A stretch of DNA of 5,024 nt from Candidatus Colimorpha enterica (GTDB lineage: Bacteria > Bacillota > Clostridia > Oscillospirales > CAG-272), in assembly GCA_018065475.1 (NCBI GenBank), contig JAGHTD010000193.1, positions 1 through 5,024 on the forward strand. Reading direction: 5' to 3'. The notes beneath the pieces were generated by a model. It was given only the letters and a program-made list of their open reading frames with translations. It had not been told where the DNA came from and made no database searches. Positions 4,945-5,024 of the stretch are shown here, in pieces. How positions within the stretch are numbered: the stretch's first letter is position 1; each line of letters begins with the position of its first letter. The position numbers and the translations under genes are program-made.

Positions 4945-5024
4945 TCCCCGGCTTGAACATGACGCGGATAACTGACGATTATTGCTTGCAATATGTAGAA
5001 AAGTAAAGCTTCGCCGCTGTCCAC
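4945..5024. other. Short 3' flank with no assignable feature
   Basis: The 80 bp after the lipoprotein stop codon contain no terminator-like hairpin with a T-tract and no start with a good ribosome-binding site. The only symmetry is ATTGC-TT-GCAAT (4980-4991). The terminator of the lipoprotein gene, if any, lies beyond the window. Confidence 0.5.

Overview
The window looks like chromosomal DNA of an uncultured or gut/rumen-type Clostridia member (Bacillota; Oscillospiraceae-like is my best guess). The reasons are the GGAGG ribosome-binding sites, sigma-A promoters, strong intrinsic terminators with U-tracts, a lipoprotein signal and a Thr/Pro/Glu-Ser-linked surface protein. A 'GTGATGT' hairpin array of a kind I remember from intergenic regions of such genomes is also present. 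The organism call is inference; no marker gene is present.

Layout. (a) 1-443, plus strand: the C-terminal part of an AT-richer gene (about 40% GC by hand count) with no confident function. It converges on (b) 575-1630, minus strand: a compact family-20-like glycoside hydrolase with the HxGxDE catalytic motif and no signal peptide. That gene has its own promoter (1665-1694) and a strong terminator (502-548). (c) 1761-2852, minus strand: an exported, membrane-anchored protein with a LamG/concanavalin-like domain, a five-copy hexapeptide linker and a C-terminal membrane helix. Its terminator is at 1711-1747 and its promoter at 2897-2925. (d) 2853-3546: about 690 bp without a credible gene. It holds a bidirectional terminator hairpin (3126-3161), a perfect 20-bp palindrome (3197-3216), a mirror-symmetric array of AGTGATGT/ACATCAC boxes separated by small hairpins (3224-3398), a long stem-loop (3400-3453) and the promoter of the next gene (3467-3495). 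(e) 3547-4944, plus strand: a lipoprotein with a TIM-barrel glycosidase-like domain carrying both GH42-like and GH14-like motifs. (f) 4945-5024: 80 bp in which I see nothing assignable.

How the parts fit. Three neighbouring genes concern carbohydrate: a surface lipoprotein glycosidase candidate, a surface-tethered lectin-like protein and a probably cytoplasmic hexosaminidase-like enzyme. Each has its own promoter, and the two minus-strand genes are separated by a terminator, so this is a loose cluster and not an operon. A shared role in glycan capture and breakdown is plausible but inferred from context. The least explained item is the palindromic hairpin array at 3197-3453, placed directly upstream of the lipoprotein promoter.
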